Assembly (NCBI GenBank): GCA_937991945.1
Contig: CALKLO010000011.1
Coordinates: forward strand, 24,344-88,343
Length of the DNA stretch: 64,000 bases
Reading direction: 5' to 3'
From: an uncultured Granulosicoccus sp.
GTDB lineage: Bacteria > Pseudomonadota > Gammaproteobacteria > Granulosicoccales > Granulosicoccaceae
Below the pieces are notes generated by a model. That model was not told the origin of the DNA, ran no database searches, and saw only the letters and a program-made list of their open reading frames with translations. Numbering within the stretch: the stretch's first letter is position 1; every line of letters begins with the position of its first letter. The position numbers were made by a program, and so were the translations under genes. Below are positions 36,340 through 46,357 of this stretch, one piece after another.

Positions 36340-37358
36340 CGTGGATGCAATAGCCTGGGGTTGGTGACTATGCCTATGACATCGGCAATGAGATTAAGCA
36401 CAATGTAGGTACTAGCGAATATCAACGCACAGGCTTGCACCACGGGTGTGTCTCGCGCAGTAACAGAATCGACCATAAGTTGACCTATGCCTGGGTAGAC
36501 AAATACAACCTCCACCACCACCACGCCCACAACCAAATACGCTAAGTTAAAGGCGATGACGGTTGCAATCGGTGCCCATGCGTTGGGAAGCGCATGCTTT
36601 AAAATAACTTCTGATCGAGAGGCACCTTTCAAAAGAGCCATTTCAATATAGGGGCTCGCTAACAAATTGATAATTGCAGCTCGCGTCATTCTCATCATGT
36701 GAGCCACGATAACCAATGTCAGTGTTATCGCTGGCAATGCAATGCGTCGCAGACGTTCGCCAAACTCCGTTGAGGCATCGACGTTGGCTAACGAAGGAAA
36801 AACAGGCCACAACGAGGACAGCAACAAAATCAAAATATAAGCGACGAAAAACTCTGGCATAGAAATGGTCGTTAACGTCAATGCGTTTACGCCTCTATCG
36901 TAGAGCGAGTTTCTATAGAGAGCGGCCGTTAAACCGATAAGCAGTGCTAACGGTACGGCTATGATCGCTGTGACCCCAGCTAGAAAAAGTGTGTTCTTCA
37001 GTCTCGGTGCTATTAACTCCGCCACTGATCGGGACCGATCAACTCCCGAGGCTGCTCGTCCTGAAAACGACGTGCCAAAGTCTCCTTTCAAGACTGAGGA
37101 CACCCAATCTAGGTATCGAACAGGTGCAGGTTTGTCGAGCCCAAGTTCTTTTCGAAACGCCGCGACCGTCTCAGTCGTGGCGGCTTGGCCCAGAACTGCT
37201 TCGCCAAAGTCACCAGGCAACAATGAAATTGAGCTAAAAATAATGGCCGAGACGACGAACAGTGTCGCAACGCCTAGTCCGAGTCGTTTCAATATTGTGG
37301 CAAGTACAGGGTGCAATATAATTCTTTTTCTCCGTAGTCCTTGTCTGAACAGCACCAA
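36336..37358 (-). CDS. Dipeptide-type ABC transporter permease (DppB-like)
   Basis: DppB-type permease with six helices; FRKELGLDKPAPVRYLDWV is the family's periplasmic loop and SPYIEMALLKGASRSEVILKHALP holds the EAA loop in this protein. The start is uncertain. The frame opens with TTG 37358, immediately followed by GTG, and there is no ATG before the first helix. It diverges from the binding-protein gene across a 125-base gap. Confidence 0.9.
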   Translation of the reverse strand: MVLFRQGLRRKRIILHPVLATILKRLGLGVATLFVVSAIIFSSISLLPGDFGEAVLGQAATTETVAAFRKELGLDKPAPVRYLDWVSSVLKGDFGTSFSGRAASGVDRSRSVAELIAPRLKNTLFLAGVTAIIAVPLALLIGLTAALYRNSLYDRGVNALTLTTISMPEFFVAYILILLLSSLWPVFPSLANVDASTEFGERLRRIALPAITLTLVIVAHMMRMTRAAIINLLASPYIEMALLKGASRSEVILKHALPNAWAPIATVIAFNLAYLVVGVVVVEVVFVYPGIGQLMVDSVTARDTPVVQACALIFASTYIVLNLIADVIGIVTNPRLLHPR

Positions 37359-37483
37359 TCTGGTGAAATGACGTCACAAGTATGGCAGTAAACGGATGCA
37401 CTTTTCCATAGTTAGTAAATTTTAGCCATAACAACGGGCGCCGCTTAGCGCCGCATAGCCACCGACTTAGAGGATTTTTCTTT

Positions 37484-39088
37484 ATGAAAAAGCACGTCAT
37501 TATCGATCAGGCCAACCAGCTAACTGCTGGCAGGATAAGCCGCCGACGTTTCATCATGACAGCTCTAGCCGCTGGAGCGAGCTTGCCGTTCGCTATGACA
37601 ATGGCCACAAACGCCATTGCCGCAACACCCAAAAAAGGTGGACGGCTTCGCCAAGGTTTGGGCTACGGCTCAACAACGGACACATTGGATCCAGGCACCT
37701 CTGAGAACGGCTTTACTCAGGCACTGAACTATACCTACGGAAATCAACTCACTGAAGTAGGTAGCGACGGTGCCTTACGCGCTGAATTGTGCGAAAGCTA
37801 TGAGCCTTCTGCAGATGCTAAAACATGGATGTTCAAACTGCGTAATGGCGTTGAATTTCACAATGGCAAGACACTAACCGCTGACGATGTTATTGCCACA
37901 TTCAATTACCATCGTGGTGAAGACTCTAAGTCTGCTGCAAAAGGGTTACTCAGTGCCATCAAAGATATTCGCAAAGACGGCGATGATATGGTTATCTTTG
38001 ACTTGGAAGATGGCAACGCCGATTTCCCGTTTATCGTTAGTGATTATCACCTGATCATTCAGGCTGCTAAAGATGGAAACATTGATGCGCTGTCAGGTAT
38101 CGGCACAGGTGGCTATGTGCTCGATTCATTTGAACCTGGCGTACGTGCTCTATCAACACGCAACCCCAACTACTTTAAAGCTGACAGCGCTCACTTTGAC
38201 GAAATCGAGTTACTTTCGATTCTAGATATTACGGCCCGACAAAATGCCGTCATGAATGGTGATGCAGATGTGGTCGACAACATTGATCCTAAAACTGTGT
38301 CGCTACTCGCTAGAGCACCGAACCTAGAGATTCTAGAAACCACAGGTACTCAGCACTACACATTTCCTATGCGACTAGACGTTGAACCGTTTGGAAACCG
38401 CGACTTACGCATGGCGCTTAAATACGCGATTAAACGTCAAGAACTAGTGGACAAGATACTACTAGGCCACGGTGTTGCTGGTAACGATATTCCTGTATCC
38501 GCCGCTATGCCTTTCCTCAATACAGATATTGAGCAAAGAGAATTTGACCCTGAAAAAGCGGCTGAGTATTACAAGGCATCTGGACACAGCGGCACCATTA
38601 AACTGTCAGCCTCTGATGCAGCCTTCGCAGGTGCAGTAGATGCCGCTCAGTTAATTGCAGCTTCTGCCAAGGAAGCCGGTATTGATATTGAAGTAGTTCG
38701 CGAACCAAAAGACGGCTACTGGTCAAACGTTTGGAATAAGAAAGGCTGGTGTGCCTGCTACTGGGGTGGCCGCCCTACTCAAGATTGGATGTACTCAGCT
38801 GCTTACACCAATGATACAGAGTGGAACGACACGGCTTGGAAAGGCACCGATGATTCCAAGCGCTTCAATGATGTCGTCGTGTCAGCCAGATCAGAAACTG
38901 ACGACGACGCACGCAAGACGCAATATGGCGAAGCACAGCAGCTGCTACATGACGATGGCGGTGCTATTGTCGCTATGTGGGCAAACTACATTCATGCGCA
39001 TTCTAAAGAGATCACCCATGGTGATAATGTGGCAGCGAATTGGGTTAACGACGGTAACAAAGTTGCCGAACGCTGGTGGTTTGCGTAA
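37484..39088 (+). CDS. Extracellular solute-binding protein family 5, Tat-exported
   Basis: This 534-residue DppA/OppA-type binding protein belongs to the adjacent divergent importer. The N-terminus has a twin-arginine signal, SRRRFIM at 19-25, a hydrophobic stretch and a cleavage region AIAATPKK. There is no lipobox. Family features include NGVEFHNGKTLTADDVIATFNYH and a dense set of acidic residues in the middle. GAGGA-like AGAGGAT lies about 8 bases before ATG. The 5' leader holds a small GGCGC/GCGCC hairpin at 37437-37452. Tat export suggests folding before transport. Ligand is probably a peptide or similar nitrogen compound. Confidence 0.92.
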   Translation: MKKHVIIDQANQLTAGRISRRRFIMTALAAGASLPFAMTMATNAIAATPKKGGRLRQGLGYGSTTDTLDPGTSENGFTQALNYTYGNQLTEVGSDGALRAELCESYEPSADAKTWMFKLRNGVEFHNGKTLTADDVIATFNYHRGEDSKSAAKGLLSAIKDIRKDGDDMVIFDLEDGNADFPFIVSDYHLIIQAAKDGNIDALSGIGTGGYVLDSFEPGVRALSTRNPNYFKADSAHFDEIELLSILDITARQNAVMNGDADVVDNIDPKTVSLLARAPNLEILETTGTQHYTFPMRLDVEPFGNRDLRMALKYAIKRQELVDKILLGHGVAGNDIPVSAAMPFLNTDIEQREFDPEKAAEYYKASGHSGTIKLSASDAAFAGAVDAAQLIAASAKEAGIDIEVVREPKDGYWSNVWNKKGWCACYWGGRPTQDWMYSAAYTNDTEWNDTAWKGTDDSKRFNDVVVSARSETDDDARKTQYGEAQQLLHDDGGAIVAMWANYIHAHSKEITHGDNVAANWVNDGNKVAERWWFA

Positions 39089-39119
39089 CACCTTATTGGT
39101 TTAATATCGTGTTTATATC

Positions 39120-39156
39120 GCCTGTAACCTATCTCTAGGTTGCAGGCTTTTTTTTT
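39120..39156 (+). terminator. Intrinsic terminator after the binding-protein gene
   Basis: GCCTGTAACCT (39120-39130) pairs with AGGTTGCAGGC (39137-39147), with one T-G wobble and a 6-nt loop, followed directly by nine T residues. This is a textbook terminator and it ends 7 bases before the next gene's start codon. Confidence 0.93.
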
Positions 39157-39163
39157 GGAACTT

Positions 39164-39946
39164 ATGATTTCTTTTCAACTGCAAGGTAAGCGAGCACTGG
39201 TCACAGGTGCGGCATCTGGAATTGGCTTAGCAACAGCTGAGCTACTAGCAAGAAGCGGCGCCACAGTTGCATTAAATGATTTGCCAAACAACCCACTATT
39301 AGACGAGCACGTTAACCGTCTGAAGAACCAAGGGTTTAACGTTTTTGCAGCGCCAGGAAATGTTGCTGACCCTGCAAGCGTAAACACACTATTTGAGAGC
39401 GCAATTACAACGTTAGGTGGTCTCGATTATTTAGTCAATAATGCAGGGACACCCGGAACCCGCGAACCCGTAGCGCCTGACAACTTCGGAATACAAGACG
39501 AAGCCTTCTGGCAAAAGCTTCTCAATATTAATCTACAGGGTCCGGCTCGATGCACAGCTGCAGCGGTTAATGCACTACGCCAAAGTGGTGGAGCTATTGT
39601 TAATACAGCATCCACAGCTGGCCTCATAGGCAACGGCTCAAGTGCTGTCTATGCAGCGACAAAAGCTGGGCTTATCGCTTTAACAAAGGAACACGCCAGA
39701 GCTCTAGGGCCTGATATTCGAGTAAACGCCATTGCACCAGGGATTGTGGAATCTGATTGGGAATGTCGTTTCGAACTACCTCAAAGCGCACTCGACACTG
39801 TGCCATTACAACGTAAAGGACAACCAGAAGAATTTGCCGAAGCTATCGTGTACTTGCTGTGCGCCGGTAGCTACATTACAGGCCATGTCTTGGTGCTAGA
39901 TGGCGGACTAATGGCAGGTACCCGAGACACGCAACTTAGCCTCTAA
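39164..39946 (+). CDS. Short-chain dehydrogenase/reductase
   Basis: This SDR has 260 residues from ATG 39164. The TTG at 39140 sits inside the terminator and is rejected. GAASGIG is near 15-21, NNAG at about 92-95 and the catalytic S150, Y163 and K167 are present. The ending YITGHVLVLDGGLMAG is typical of FabG-like SDRs. The residue after the second strand is Asp (LNDLP), which favours NAD over NADP. Lying just past a terminator, it may depend on read-through or its own promoter. The substrate is unknown. Confidence 0.9.
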   Translation: MISFQLQGKRALVTGAASGIGLATAELLARSGATVALNDLPNNPLLDEHVNRLKNQGFNVFAAPGNVADPASVNTLFESAITTLGGLDYLVNNAGTPGTREPVAPDNFGIQDEAFWQKLLNINLQGPARCTAAAVNALRQSGGAIVNTASTAGLIGNGSSAVYAATKAGLIALTKEHARALGPDIRVNAIAPGIVESDWECRFELPQSALDTVPLQRKGQPEEFAEAIVYLLCAGSYITGHVLVLDGGLMAGTRDTQLSL

Positions 39947-39974
39947 CAATAGATGCTCACACTTATCGTACGTA

Positions 39975-40007
39975 CTGCTATCGGTGTATTAACAACACCG
40001 ATAGCAG
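39975..40007. terminator. Perfect 13-bp hairpin between convergent SDR and glyA
   Basis: CTGCTATCGGTGT (39975-39987) and ACACCGATAGCAG (39995-40007) pair perfectly around a 7-nt loop. It lies 28 bases after the SDR stop and 16 before the glyA stop, so it probably ends both transcripts, though neither strand has a T-run. Confidence 0.6.
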
Positions 40008-40023
40008 CTACTGCCTTAACGAC

Positions 40024-41301
40024 TTAGCTATAAATAGGAAAACGCTTAGTCAGAGCCATGACATCCGTTGCCACCGCTTTTTCTACTTCTGCATTACCTT
40101 CCTCGCCGTTTTGAGACAAGCCATCAAGAACACGCAAAATAAGCTGCCCAACTAACTTGAACTCTTCCTCACCGAAACCACGAGTTGTCGCAGCGGGTGT
40201 ACCTAAACGAACACCCGATGTAACGAACGGCGATGCAGGATCAAACGGAATGCTGTTTTTGTTGCACGTAATACAAGCACGACCCAAAGCTGCTTCAGCC
40301 GCTTTACCTGTTACGCCTTTAGGGCGTAAATCAACGAGCATGACGTGCGTGTCAGTACCACCAGAGACCATATCTAGTCCGCCCTCTGCCAGTGTTGCAG
40401 CCAACACCTTCGCATTGCTCACAACCGCTTTTTGGTAGGTTTTGAATTCTGGTTGTTGAGCTTCACCGAATGCAACTGCCTTTGCGGCAATGACGTGCAT
40501 TAATGGTCCGCCTTGCAAACCTGGGAATACCGCAGAATTAAACTTCTTACCCAATGCATCGTCACGAGTCAATATCATGCCGCCGCGTGGTCCGCGCAAA
40601 GTCTTGTGAGTGGTTGTCGTCACTACATGAGCATGATCTAGCGGATTAGGATGCTCTCCTGCCGCCACAAGACCTGAGAAATGCGCCATGTCGACCATGA
40701 AATACGCACCGACTTCATCAGCAATGGCTCTGAAACGTGCAAAATCTATAACACGAGGATAAGCTGAACCACCCGCGATGATTAACGCAGGCTTAGACTT
40801 ACGGGCCTGCGCCTCTAAGGCTTCGTAGTCGATTTGATGAGTGACTTCATCAACACCGTAAGTTACCGCATCGAACCATTTACCAGACTGATTGACCGGT
40901 GAACCGTGAGTTAGGTGACCACCCGCGGCTAAATCCATACCCATGAAAGTATCGCCAGGCTTGATTAACGCAAGAAATACAGCCTGGTTGGCCTGCGCGC
41001 CTGAATGCGGCTGCACATTAGCGTAAGAACAGTCGTACAACGCACAAGCTCGCTCGATGGCTAGGGTTTCTGCAGTATCGACGTGCTCGCAACCGCCGTA
41101 GTAACGCTTACCCGGGTAGCCTTCAGCATACTTATTGGTCATGACCGAGCCTTGTGCCTGCATGACAGCAGCTGACACGATGTTCTCGGACGCGATCAGT
41201 TCAATTTCATGTTGCTGACGGCCTAACTCGCTATCGATAGCCGCTTGAATAGCAGGGTCTCGATCAGCAAGATCAGACTTGAAAAAATCGGTAAGGCTCA
41301 T
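40024..41301 (-). CDS. glyA: Serine hydroxymethyltransferase
   Basis: GlyA interconverts serine and glycine with tetrahydrofolate, supplying one-carbon units. The 425-residue protein has the PLP lysine K233 in [14 protein letters not shown] and the N-terminal [11 protein letters not shown] with [19 protein letters not shown] lies just upstream of ATG. The C-terminal block [16 protein letters not shown] is worded like alphaproteobacterial SHMT rather than the NKNSVPNDP form of enteric enzymes, as I recall them. It is divergent from the ATP-grasp operon. No riboswitch was recognised in the 111-base leader. Confidence 0.97.
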   Translation of the reverse strand: MSLTDFFKSDLADRDPAIQAAIDSELGRQQHEIELIASENIVSAAVMQAQGSVMTNKYAEGYPGKRYYGGCEHVDTAETLAIERACALYDCSYANVQPHSGAQANQAVFLALIKPGDTFMGMDLAAGGHLTHGSPVNQSGKWFDAVTYGVDEVTHQIDYEALEAQARKSKPALIIAGGSAYPRVIDFARFRAIADEVGAYFMVDMAHFSGLVAAGEHPNPLDHAHVVTTTTHKTLRGPRGGMILTRDDALGKKFNSAVFPGLQGGPLMHVIAAKAVAFGEAQQPEFKTYQKAVVSNAKVLAATLAEGGLDMVSGGTDTHVMLVDLRPKGVTGKAAEAALGRACITCNKNSIPFDPASPFVTSGVRLGTPAATTRGFGEEEFKLVGQLILRVLDGLSQNGEEGNAEVEKAVATDVMALTKRFPIYS

Positions 41302-41412
41302 TTTTTTAAAGCTCCTAAGAATGTACTAAAGCAGAGATACTAGATACCCTCTATTATGCCTACGTGGGCCTCTCTTCGCGAGTGGATGACGTACTAAAGA
41401 GCAACTAATTCA

Positions 41413-43947
41413 ATGCCATTGAATCGCCTAAAAACAGTTAGCGTGACCCAGTACGACGAAACCCTTGCTTTGGATGGCACCGAGCTGCCCAACTGGAAGC
41501 ACGTTACTGGGGAGCTGACGAGCCGGTCTGCTGAGCAAATACAGCAGCAACAAGCCAACATTGCCAGGCTCCTTAGAGCGAACGGTATCGCCTACAGCTC
41601 GTTGTCAGACGCTGAAGAATCCTCTCGGCCGTGGAATTTAGATCTGGCCCCCTTCGTCGTGGAACCCAAGGACTGGAGCTGGCTCAAGTCTGCTCTTGAT
41701 CAGCGGGCACGCCTTAAAGAAGCCATATTTGCTGATATTTACTCGGATCAACAGCTGCTTAAGTCCGGTTTGATACCCCCTGCCATGATCTACGCCCACC
41801 GTGGATATTTGCGCGATGCCGTCAACCCAAACACCACTCAAAAGTTGCCACTGTTTAGTTCAGATTTGGCTCGTACCAAAACAGGCAACTGGTATGTCGT
41901 AGACGACATTTGCCAATACCCAGAGGGCAGCGGCTACGCATTGGAAAACCGCTTAGCAATAACCCAGACCACGCCCAAATTATTTGGCTCCTCCCGTGTT
42001 CTGCGTATTGCCAGTTATTTTAAAAACATTCAACGCTATATCAGCGAATTGTCATCATCCGATGATCGCTGCGTTTTGCTGGCACCCGGCCCCACACACC
42101 CTCACTACTTTGAAATTGCCTACTTGGCAAAATACTTGGGCTACACATTGGTGCATACGGGAGATCTCACCGTTAGAGACAACCGGGTCTTTTTAAAAAC
42201 CGTGTCAGGCCTAGGACGCGTATCTGTCATATTCCGATTCGTTGACGATACCAACATCGACCCTTTGGCTATTGGACAAGCTAGTGCTCGTGGTATCACG
42301 GGGCTGTTTCAAGCGGTACGTGCTGGCGGTGTGAAGGTCATCAACCCACTCGGTGCTGGTGTACTTGAAAACCCTGCGCTCAACACGTGTTTGCCTGAGC
42401 TATGCGAAGAGCTATTAGGGGAATCGCTTAAACTCAATGGAGCTCCTACGTTCTGGTTAGGGGACTCCGAGCACCGAGATCACTTTAACAGTCATCGCCA
42501 AGACCTTCTAGTCACTGACGTCAACAATACAAACCTGTTGTTAGATCCACAGCGAATGAAAGGTGAGGATCTAGAACTACTGCTTAACAATATAGATCGA
42601 ACCCCCGAACGCTATGTGGCATTTGAGCGCATAGATAGATCAGTTGCGCCAAGTTTTCGCGGAACTGAACTAGTACCGCGAAAAATCACTATTCGTATGT
42701 ACGTGGTTAAACATGAGCAGTCCTATGAAGCACTACCCGGTGGGCTTTGTCTTCTTGACAGTGATGAGATAGGGCGCCGACCCACGTTTGAAACTGGCAT
42801 TGGTAGCAAAGACACGTGGGTTATTGCAGATGGCCCTATTAAACCGATCAGCCTACTCAATAACTCGGTTAATGCTAGTGATTTTTCTGTAGTCGACGGT
42901 GAATTACCCAGTCGTGTTGCAGAAAATTTGTTTTGGATGGGACGCAATGCAGAGCGCTGCGAAAAAACGCTTCGCCTCCTACGCGCGGTTCTTCAAACGC
43001 TGCGAACTAACACTCATCATTCAGCGAAGGAATTCCAAAACCCAACACTGGAAGCACTTCTGCGTGCAACGACACAAACAACTGGCACCGTACCCGGATT
43101 TATCGGGCGTGGTGCGAACAAACGATTGCAGTCACCTCAAAAAGAGCTGCTGTCGTTGCTCACCGATGTCAACCGAGCTGGCACTCTGCCCTACTCTCTG
43201 AAATCATTGTCACGCAGTGCTTCGGCCGTTAGAGATAGAGTGTCTACCGAGCTGTTACACGTATTAAATAAACTAGAAGACACCCGTTTATTTTTAACGC
43301 ACAAAATAAAAGCATCACCACTGCAAGAAGAAACAGGGGAGTTGGATTTAATATCAGGGCATCTGGATGACTCACTCATGACGTTGTCGGCATTTACTGG
43401 GCTAGCGCATGAAAATTTCTCCCACGGTGATGGGTGGCGTTTTATGATGTTAGGGCGACGACTAGAGCGTATTACCCACACGTCGTCCATCATCAACACG
43501 ATGCTATCCAGGCAACACGAAGACATAGAAATACTAGAAGCGTTATTAAAATTGTTCGACAGCAGCATGACCTACCGTAGTCGCTACCGTAGTCAATTTG
43601 ATGGGTACAATGTGCTTCGCTTGCTGCTGCTAGATGAGGACAACCCTCGCTCTCTAGCATTTCAATTTCGAGAAGTTGAAAAAGAGATCGCTCTGCTACC
43701 CGGGCGCCGCCGCATTCAACCCGGTGACCCGTTAGCGCGGCTAGCTTTTTCAGGGTTGAGCCGTATTCGGCTTGCAGACACGTACGCATTGATCAATGCC
43801 AAACGCGATGCCAGGCAAAGCTTACCTAAATTTTTAACCGTATTGGAAGGTCTGCCCAACAGCATGGCTGAAGTACTTAGTGCCACTTACTTCACACACG
43901 TGGAGTCCAGCCAGCAGTTGTCTGACATCCACCCAACAAAGCACTGA
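41413..43947 (+). CDS. Circularly permuted ATP-grasp / alpha-E fusion protein
   Basis: Residues about 70-490 match the circularly permuted ATP-grasp family (former DUF404/DUF407): LARTKTGNWYVVDD, YALENRLA, LAPGPTHPHYFEIAYLAKYLG, GDLTVRDNRVFLK and GSKDTWV. From residue 497 to the end is an alpha-E helical domain (former DUF403), opening LPSRVAENLFWMGRNAERCE. The stretch where homologues have the ATP-binding V-[IV]-K-P-A and a glycine-rich loop reads LLVTDVNNTNLLLDP, so the lysine and the loop seem lost. The YRRVDD motif is FRFVDD. The ATP-grasp half may therefore be structural or regulatory. It is the first gene of the five-gene operon, 12 bases before the next. Confidence 0.85.
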   Translation: MPLNRLKTVSVTQYDETLALDGTELPNWKHVTGELTSRSAEQIQQQQANIARLLRANGIAYSSLSDAEESSRPWNLDLAPFVVEPKDWSWLKSALDQRARLKEAIFADIYSDQQLLKSGLIPPAMIYAHRGYLRDAVNPNTTQKLPLFSSDLARTKTGNWYVVDDICQYPEGSGYALENRLAITQTTPKLFGSSRVLRIASYFKNIQRYISELSSSDDRCVLLAPGPTHPHYFEIAYLAKYLGYTLVHTGDLTVRDNRVFLKTVSGLGRVSVIFRFVDDTNIDPLAIGQASARGITGLFQAVRAGGVKVINPLGAGVLENPALNTCLPELCEELLGESLKLNGAPTFWLGDSEHRDHFNSHRQDLLVTDVNNTNLLLDPQRMKGEDLELLLNNIDRTPERYVAFERIDRSVAPSFRGTELVPRKITIRMYVVKHEQSYEALPGGLCLLDSDEIGRRPTFETGIGSKDTWVIADGPIKPISLLNNSVNASDFSVVDGELPSRVAENLFWMGRNAERCEKTLRLLRAVLQTLRTNTHHSAKEFQNPTLEALLRATTQTTGTVPGFIGRGANKRLQSPQKELLSLLTDVNRAGTLPYSLKSLSRSASAVRDRVSTELLHVLNKLEDTRLFLTHKIKASPLQEETGELDLISGHLDDSLMTLSAFTGLAHENFSHGDGWRFMMLGRRLERITHTSSIINTMLSRQHEDIEILEALLKLFDSSMTYRSRYRSQFDGYNVLRLLLLDEDNPRSLAFQFREVEKEIALLPGRRRIQPGDPLARLAFSGLSRIRLADTYALINAKRDARQSLPKFLTVLEGLPNSMAEVLSATYFTHVESSQQLSDIHPTKH

Positions 43948-43959
43948 GGTGTCACGATC

Positions 43960-44889
43960 ATGAAACTACAGGTAAGACACCGCACCCATTATGACTACGC
44001 AAGCCCAGCCAGCTTATCCAACAATCATATTTGCCTGCAGCCGCGAGACACGCCAAACCAACAATGTTTGAACAGCCGTGTTGATGTTAATCCAGAACCT
44101 AAATCTATTGACTACCAACAAGATGTCTTCGGTAACAATGTCCTGCAGTTTAATTTAAGCCGACACCACAATCAGTGCGAAATTATTGTCACCTCGTTGG
44201 TAGAAACGGCAGACATCGTGTCAACGCTTCCCGAGTCACTGAAACAAGCTGACAATATCGCTCGTATAAAGCAACTAAAAAACAACGATGCCCTGATGGC
44301 TGTCGAGTGTTTGCTGCCATCGCCCTACATTCAGCCAACTCAAACTCAAGATCACTATATAAAAGAGATACCGCTCACCACACAAACCGTGATTGAGTAC
44401 TCAAACGAACTCATGTCTCATATATTCAACACGTTTGAATACCAATCAGGCTTCTCCACACTGATAACGCCATTGAGTGAAATTTATGCGGCGCGCAAAG
44501 GCGTTTGTCAAGATTTTGCGCACTTGGCAATCAGTGTTCTTAGACGTCAAGGCATACCTGCGCGCTATGTAAGCGGTTACTTAGAAACATTGCCACCACC
44601 CGGTCAAACAAAGCTACAAGGCGCTGACGCATCACATGCATGGTTCTCAGTATTTGACGCAGATAACGGCTGGTTTGACTTCGATCCAACTAACAATAAA
44701 CGCCCTGATAAGCAATATATTACGACGGCTTGGGGACGTGATTACGGAGATGTCGCACCAGTGAAAGGAGTCGTGTATGGTGGTGGAAAGCACTCACTTA
44801 CAGTAGAGGTTGATGTCAATCGAACAGGCAATACAACCCTAAGTCAAACGGAGCCAAATGTTTATGCCAGGTCGGTGGACAAACTATAA
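43960..44889 (+). CDS. Transglutaminase-like cysteine protein
   Basis: This 309-residue protein has the bacterial transglutaminase-like N-terminal beta domain (about 1-90), then the transglutaminase/protease core. The triad is C183 in GVCQDFAHL, H226 in DASHAW and D242 in FDFDPTN, all intact. There is no signal peptide, so it is cytoplasmic. Such proteins could act as peptidases or amide transferases on peptide or isopeptide bonds. In this setting it would trim, transfer or remove what the ATP-grasp partner ligates. The next gene begins 32 bases before its stop. Confidence 0.9.
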   Translation: MKLQVRHRTHYDYASPASLSNNHICLQPRDTPNQQCLNSRVDVNPEPKSIDYQQDVFGNNVLQFNLSRHHNQCEIIVTSLVETADIVSTLPESLKQADNIARIKQLKNNDALMAVECLLPSPYIQPTQTQDHYIKEIPLTTQTVIEYSNELMSHIFNTFEYQSGFSTLITPLSEIYAARKGVCQDFAHLAISVLRRQGIPARYVSGYLETLPPPGQTKLQGADASHAWFSVFDADNGWFDFDPTNNKRPDKQYITTAWGRDYGDVAPVKGVVYGGGKHSLTVEVDVNRTGNTTLSQTEPNVYARSVDKL

Positions 44890-46345
44890 AAGCGCTAGTT
44901 TTGATGAGCTCATTGACAACAACGGTACCCCCAGACCTGCAGCTGAAAAGTTAGCCCGTTGGTTCGACACGCTAAGCACCGAAGACTTAGAACTTCGCGA
45001 AACAGCCGCCAAGCTTGCTATACAACAGATGGGCATCACGTTCACTGTTTACTCTGACAAAGGCAACATCGATCGAGAATGGCCCCTCGATATCATCCCA
45101 AGAATTATAGATGCACAAGAATGGAGCGGTGTTGAGAACGGCCTCAAGCAGAGACTAAAAGCTCTCAACTTATTCATTGATGATATCTACAACGATCAAC
45201 GCATCCTTAACGAGAATATTGTTCCTAGAGCACTAATCGAATCATCTGCCAATTTTCGAAGTGAATGTAAAGGCATCAAACCAGCACACAATGTGTGGGC
45301 TAATATCTGCGGCACCGATTTAGTACGAAGTGAAGACGGCACGCTCTACGTATTGGAGGACAACCTACGGGTACCCTCGGGCGTCTCCTACATGATCGAA
45401 AACCGCGAGGTTATGAAACGCGTCATGCCAGAGGTATTCCGCGAATGCCACATTCAACCGGTCGACAACTACACCAGTGATCTGCACCAGATGCTGTGCT
45501 CTTTAACAGAGCAACCCGACCCAACACTGTGCGTACTAACCCCGGGTGTATTCAACTCTGCTTATTTTGAACACTGCTTTTTGGCTCAAGAAATTGGTGC
45601 TGAATTGGTTGAGGGCCGTGATCTTTTCGTCGCTGATGACGGTTACGTGTACATGAGAAATGTCGGTGATAAACAACGAGTCGATGTCATCTATCGCCGC
45701 GTAGACGACGAATTCTTAGATCCCGATTGTTTCAACCCAGCCTCCACGTTGGGTGTACGTGGGCTTATCAAGGCCTGGAAATCAGGCAAGGTCGCTATAG
45801 CCAATGCACCGGGTGCAGGCGTTGCTGACGACAAAGTCATTTATTCCTACGTGCCCGACATCATTCGCTACTACCTCAATGAAGAACCCCTCATTGCGAA
45901 TGTCCCCACATATCGTTGTGAGAACATTGAAGAACGCAACTATGTCCTAGACAACCTGCCCTCATTGGTTGTTAAACCAGCCAATGAATCGGGTGGATAC
46001 GGCATGCTTATCGGGCCTCAAAGCACACCCGAGGAGCAAGCTGACATGGCTGAGAATATAAAAAACAACCCGAGAAACTATATAGGCCAGCCCACCTTGA
46101 GTTTGTCTACCGTTCCGACTCTAAGCGATTCTGACATAGAAGCGAGGCACATTGATCTTCGACCTTTCGTGCTTCAAGGTTCCGATATTTCTGTCACTAC
46201 CGGAGGGCTCACTCGGGTGGCGCTTGTGAAAGGCTCGCTGGTTGTTAACTCATCGCAAGGCGGTGGCAGTAAAGACACATGGGTGGTTCATTGCGATGAT
46301 GCGCCAAAGAGCTCCAGCTCGCAGCAATCACAGCAGCAATCCTGA
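44858..46345 (+). CDS. Stand-alone circularly permuted ATP-grasp ligase
   Basis: This 495-residue protein is the full-motif paralogue of the ATP-grasp half of the first gene. It keeps VVKPANESGGYGMLIGP (ATP-binding lysine and glycine loop, about 370-386), VIYRRVDDEFLDP, LEDNLRVPSGVSYMIENR and GGGSKDTWVV near the end. It is thus the probable catalytic carboxylate-amine ligase of the operon, forming an amide via an acyl-phosphate. GGAG lies 4 bases before ATG 44858, inside the preceding gene. The last 20 residues are Ser/Gln-rich. The substrate is unknown. Confidence 0.9.
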   Translation: MFMPGRWTNYKSASFDELIDNNGTPRPAAEKLARWFDTLSTEDLELRETAAKLAIQQMGITFTVYSDKGNIDREWPLDIIPRIIDAQEWSGVENGLKQRLKALNLFIDDIYNDQRILNENIVPRALIESSANFRSECKGIKPAHNVWANICGTDLVRSEDGTLYVLEDNLRVPSGVSYMIENREVMKRVMPEVFRECHIQPVDNYTSDLHQMLCSLTEQPDPTLCVLTPGVFNSAYFEHCFLAQEIGAELVEGRDLFVADDGYVYMRNVGDKQRVDVIYRRVDDEFLDPDCFNPASTLGVRGLIKAWKSGKVAIANAPGAGVADDKVIYSYVPDIIRYYLNEEPLIANVPTYRCENIEERNYVLDNLPSLVVKPANESGGYGMLIGPQSTPEEQADMAENIKNNPRNYIGQPTLSLSTVPTLSDSDIEARHIDLRPFVLQGSDISVTTGGLTRVALVKGSLVVNSSQGGGSKDTWVVHCDDAPKSSSSQQSQQQS

Positions 46346-46357
46346 GGAACGTTATTT

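Noticed and set aside
39140-39163. TTG start for the SDR at 39164
   Set aside because: It lies inside the T-run terminator. ATG 39164 has GGA just upstream and gives a normal SDR N-terminus.
41302-41412. Riboswitch in the glyA / ATP-grasp divergent gap
   Set aside because: I looked for glycine- or folate-type aptamer features and found no conserved motif; only 111 bases are available.
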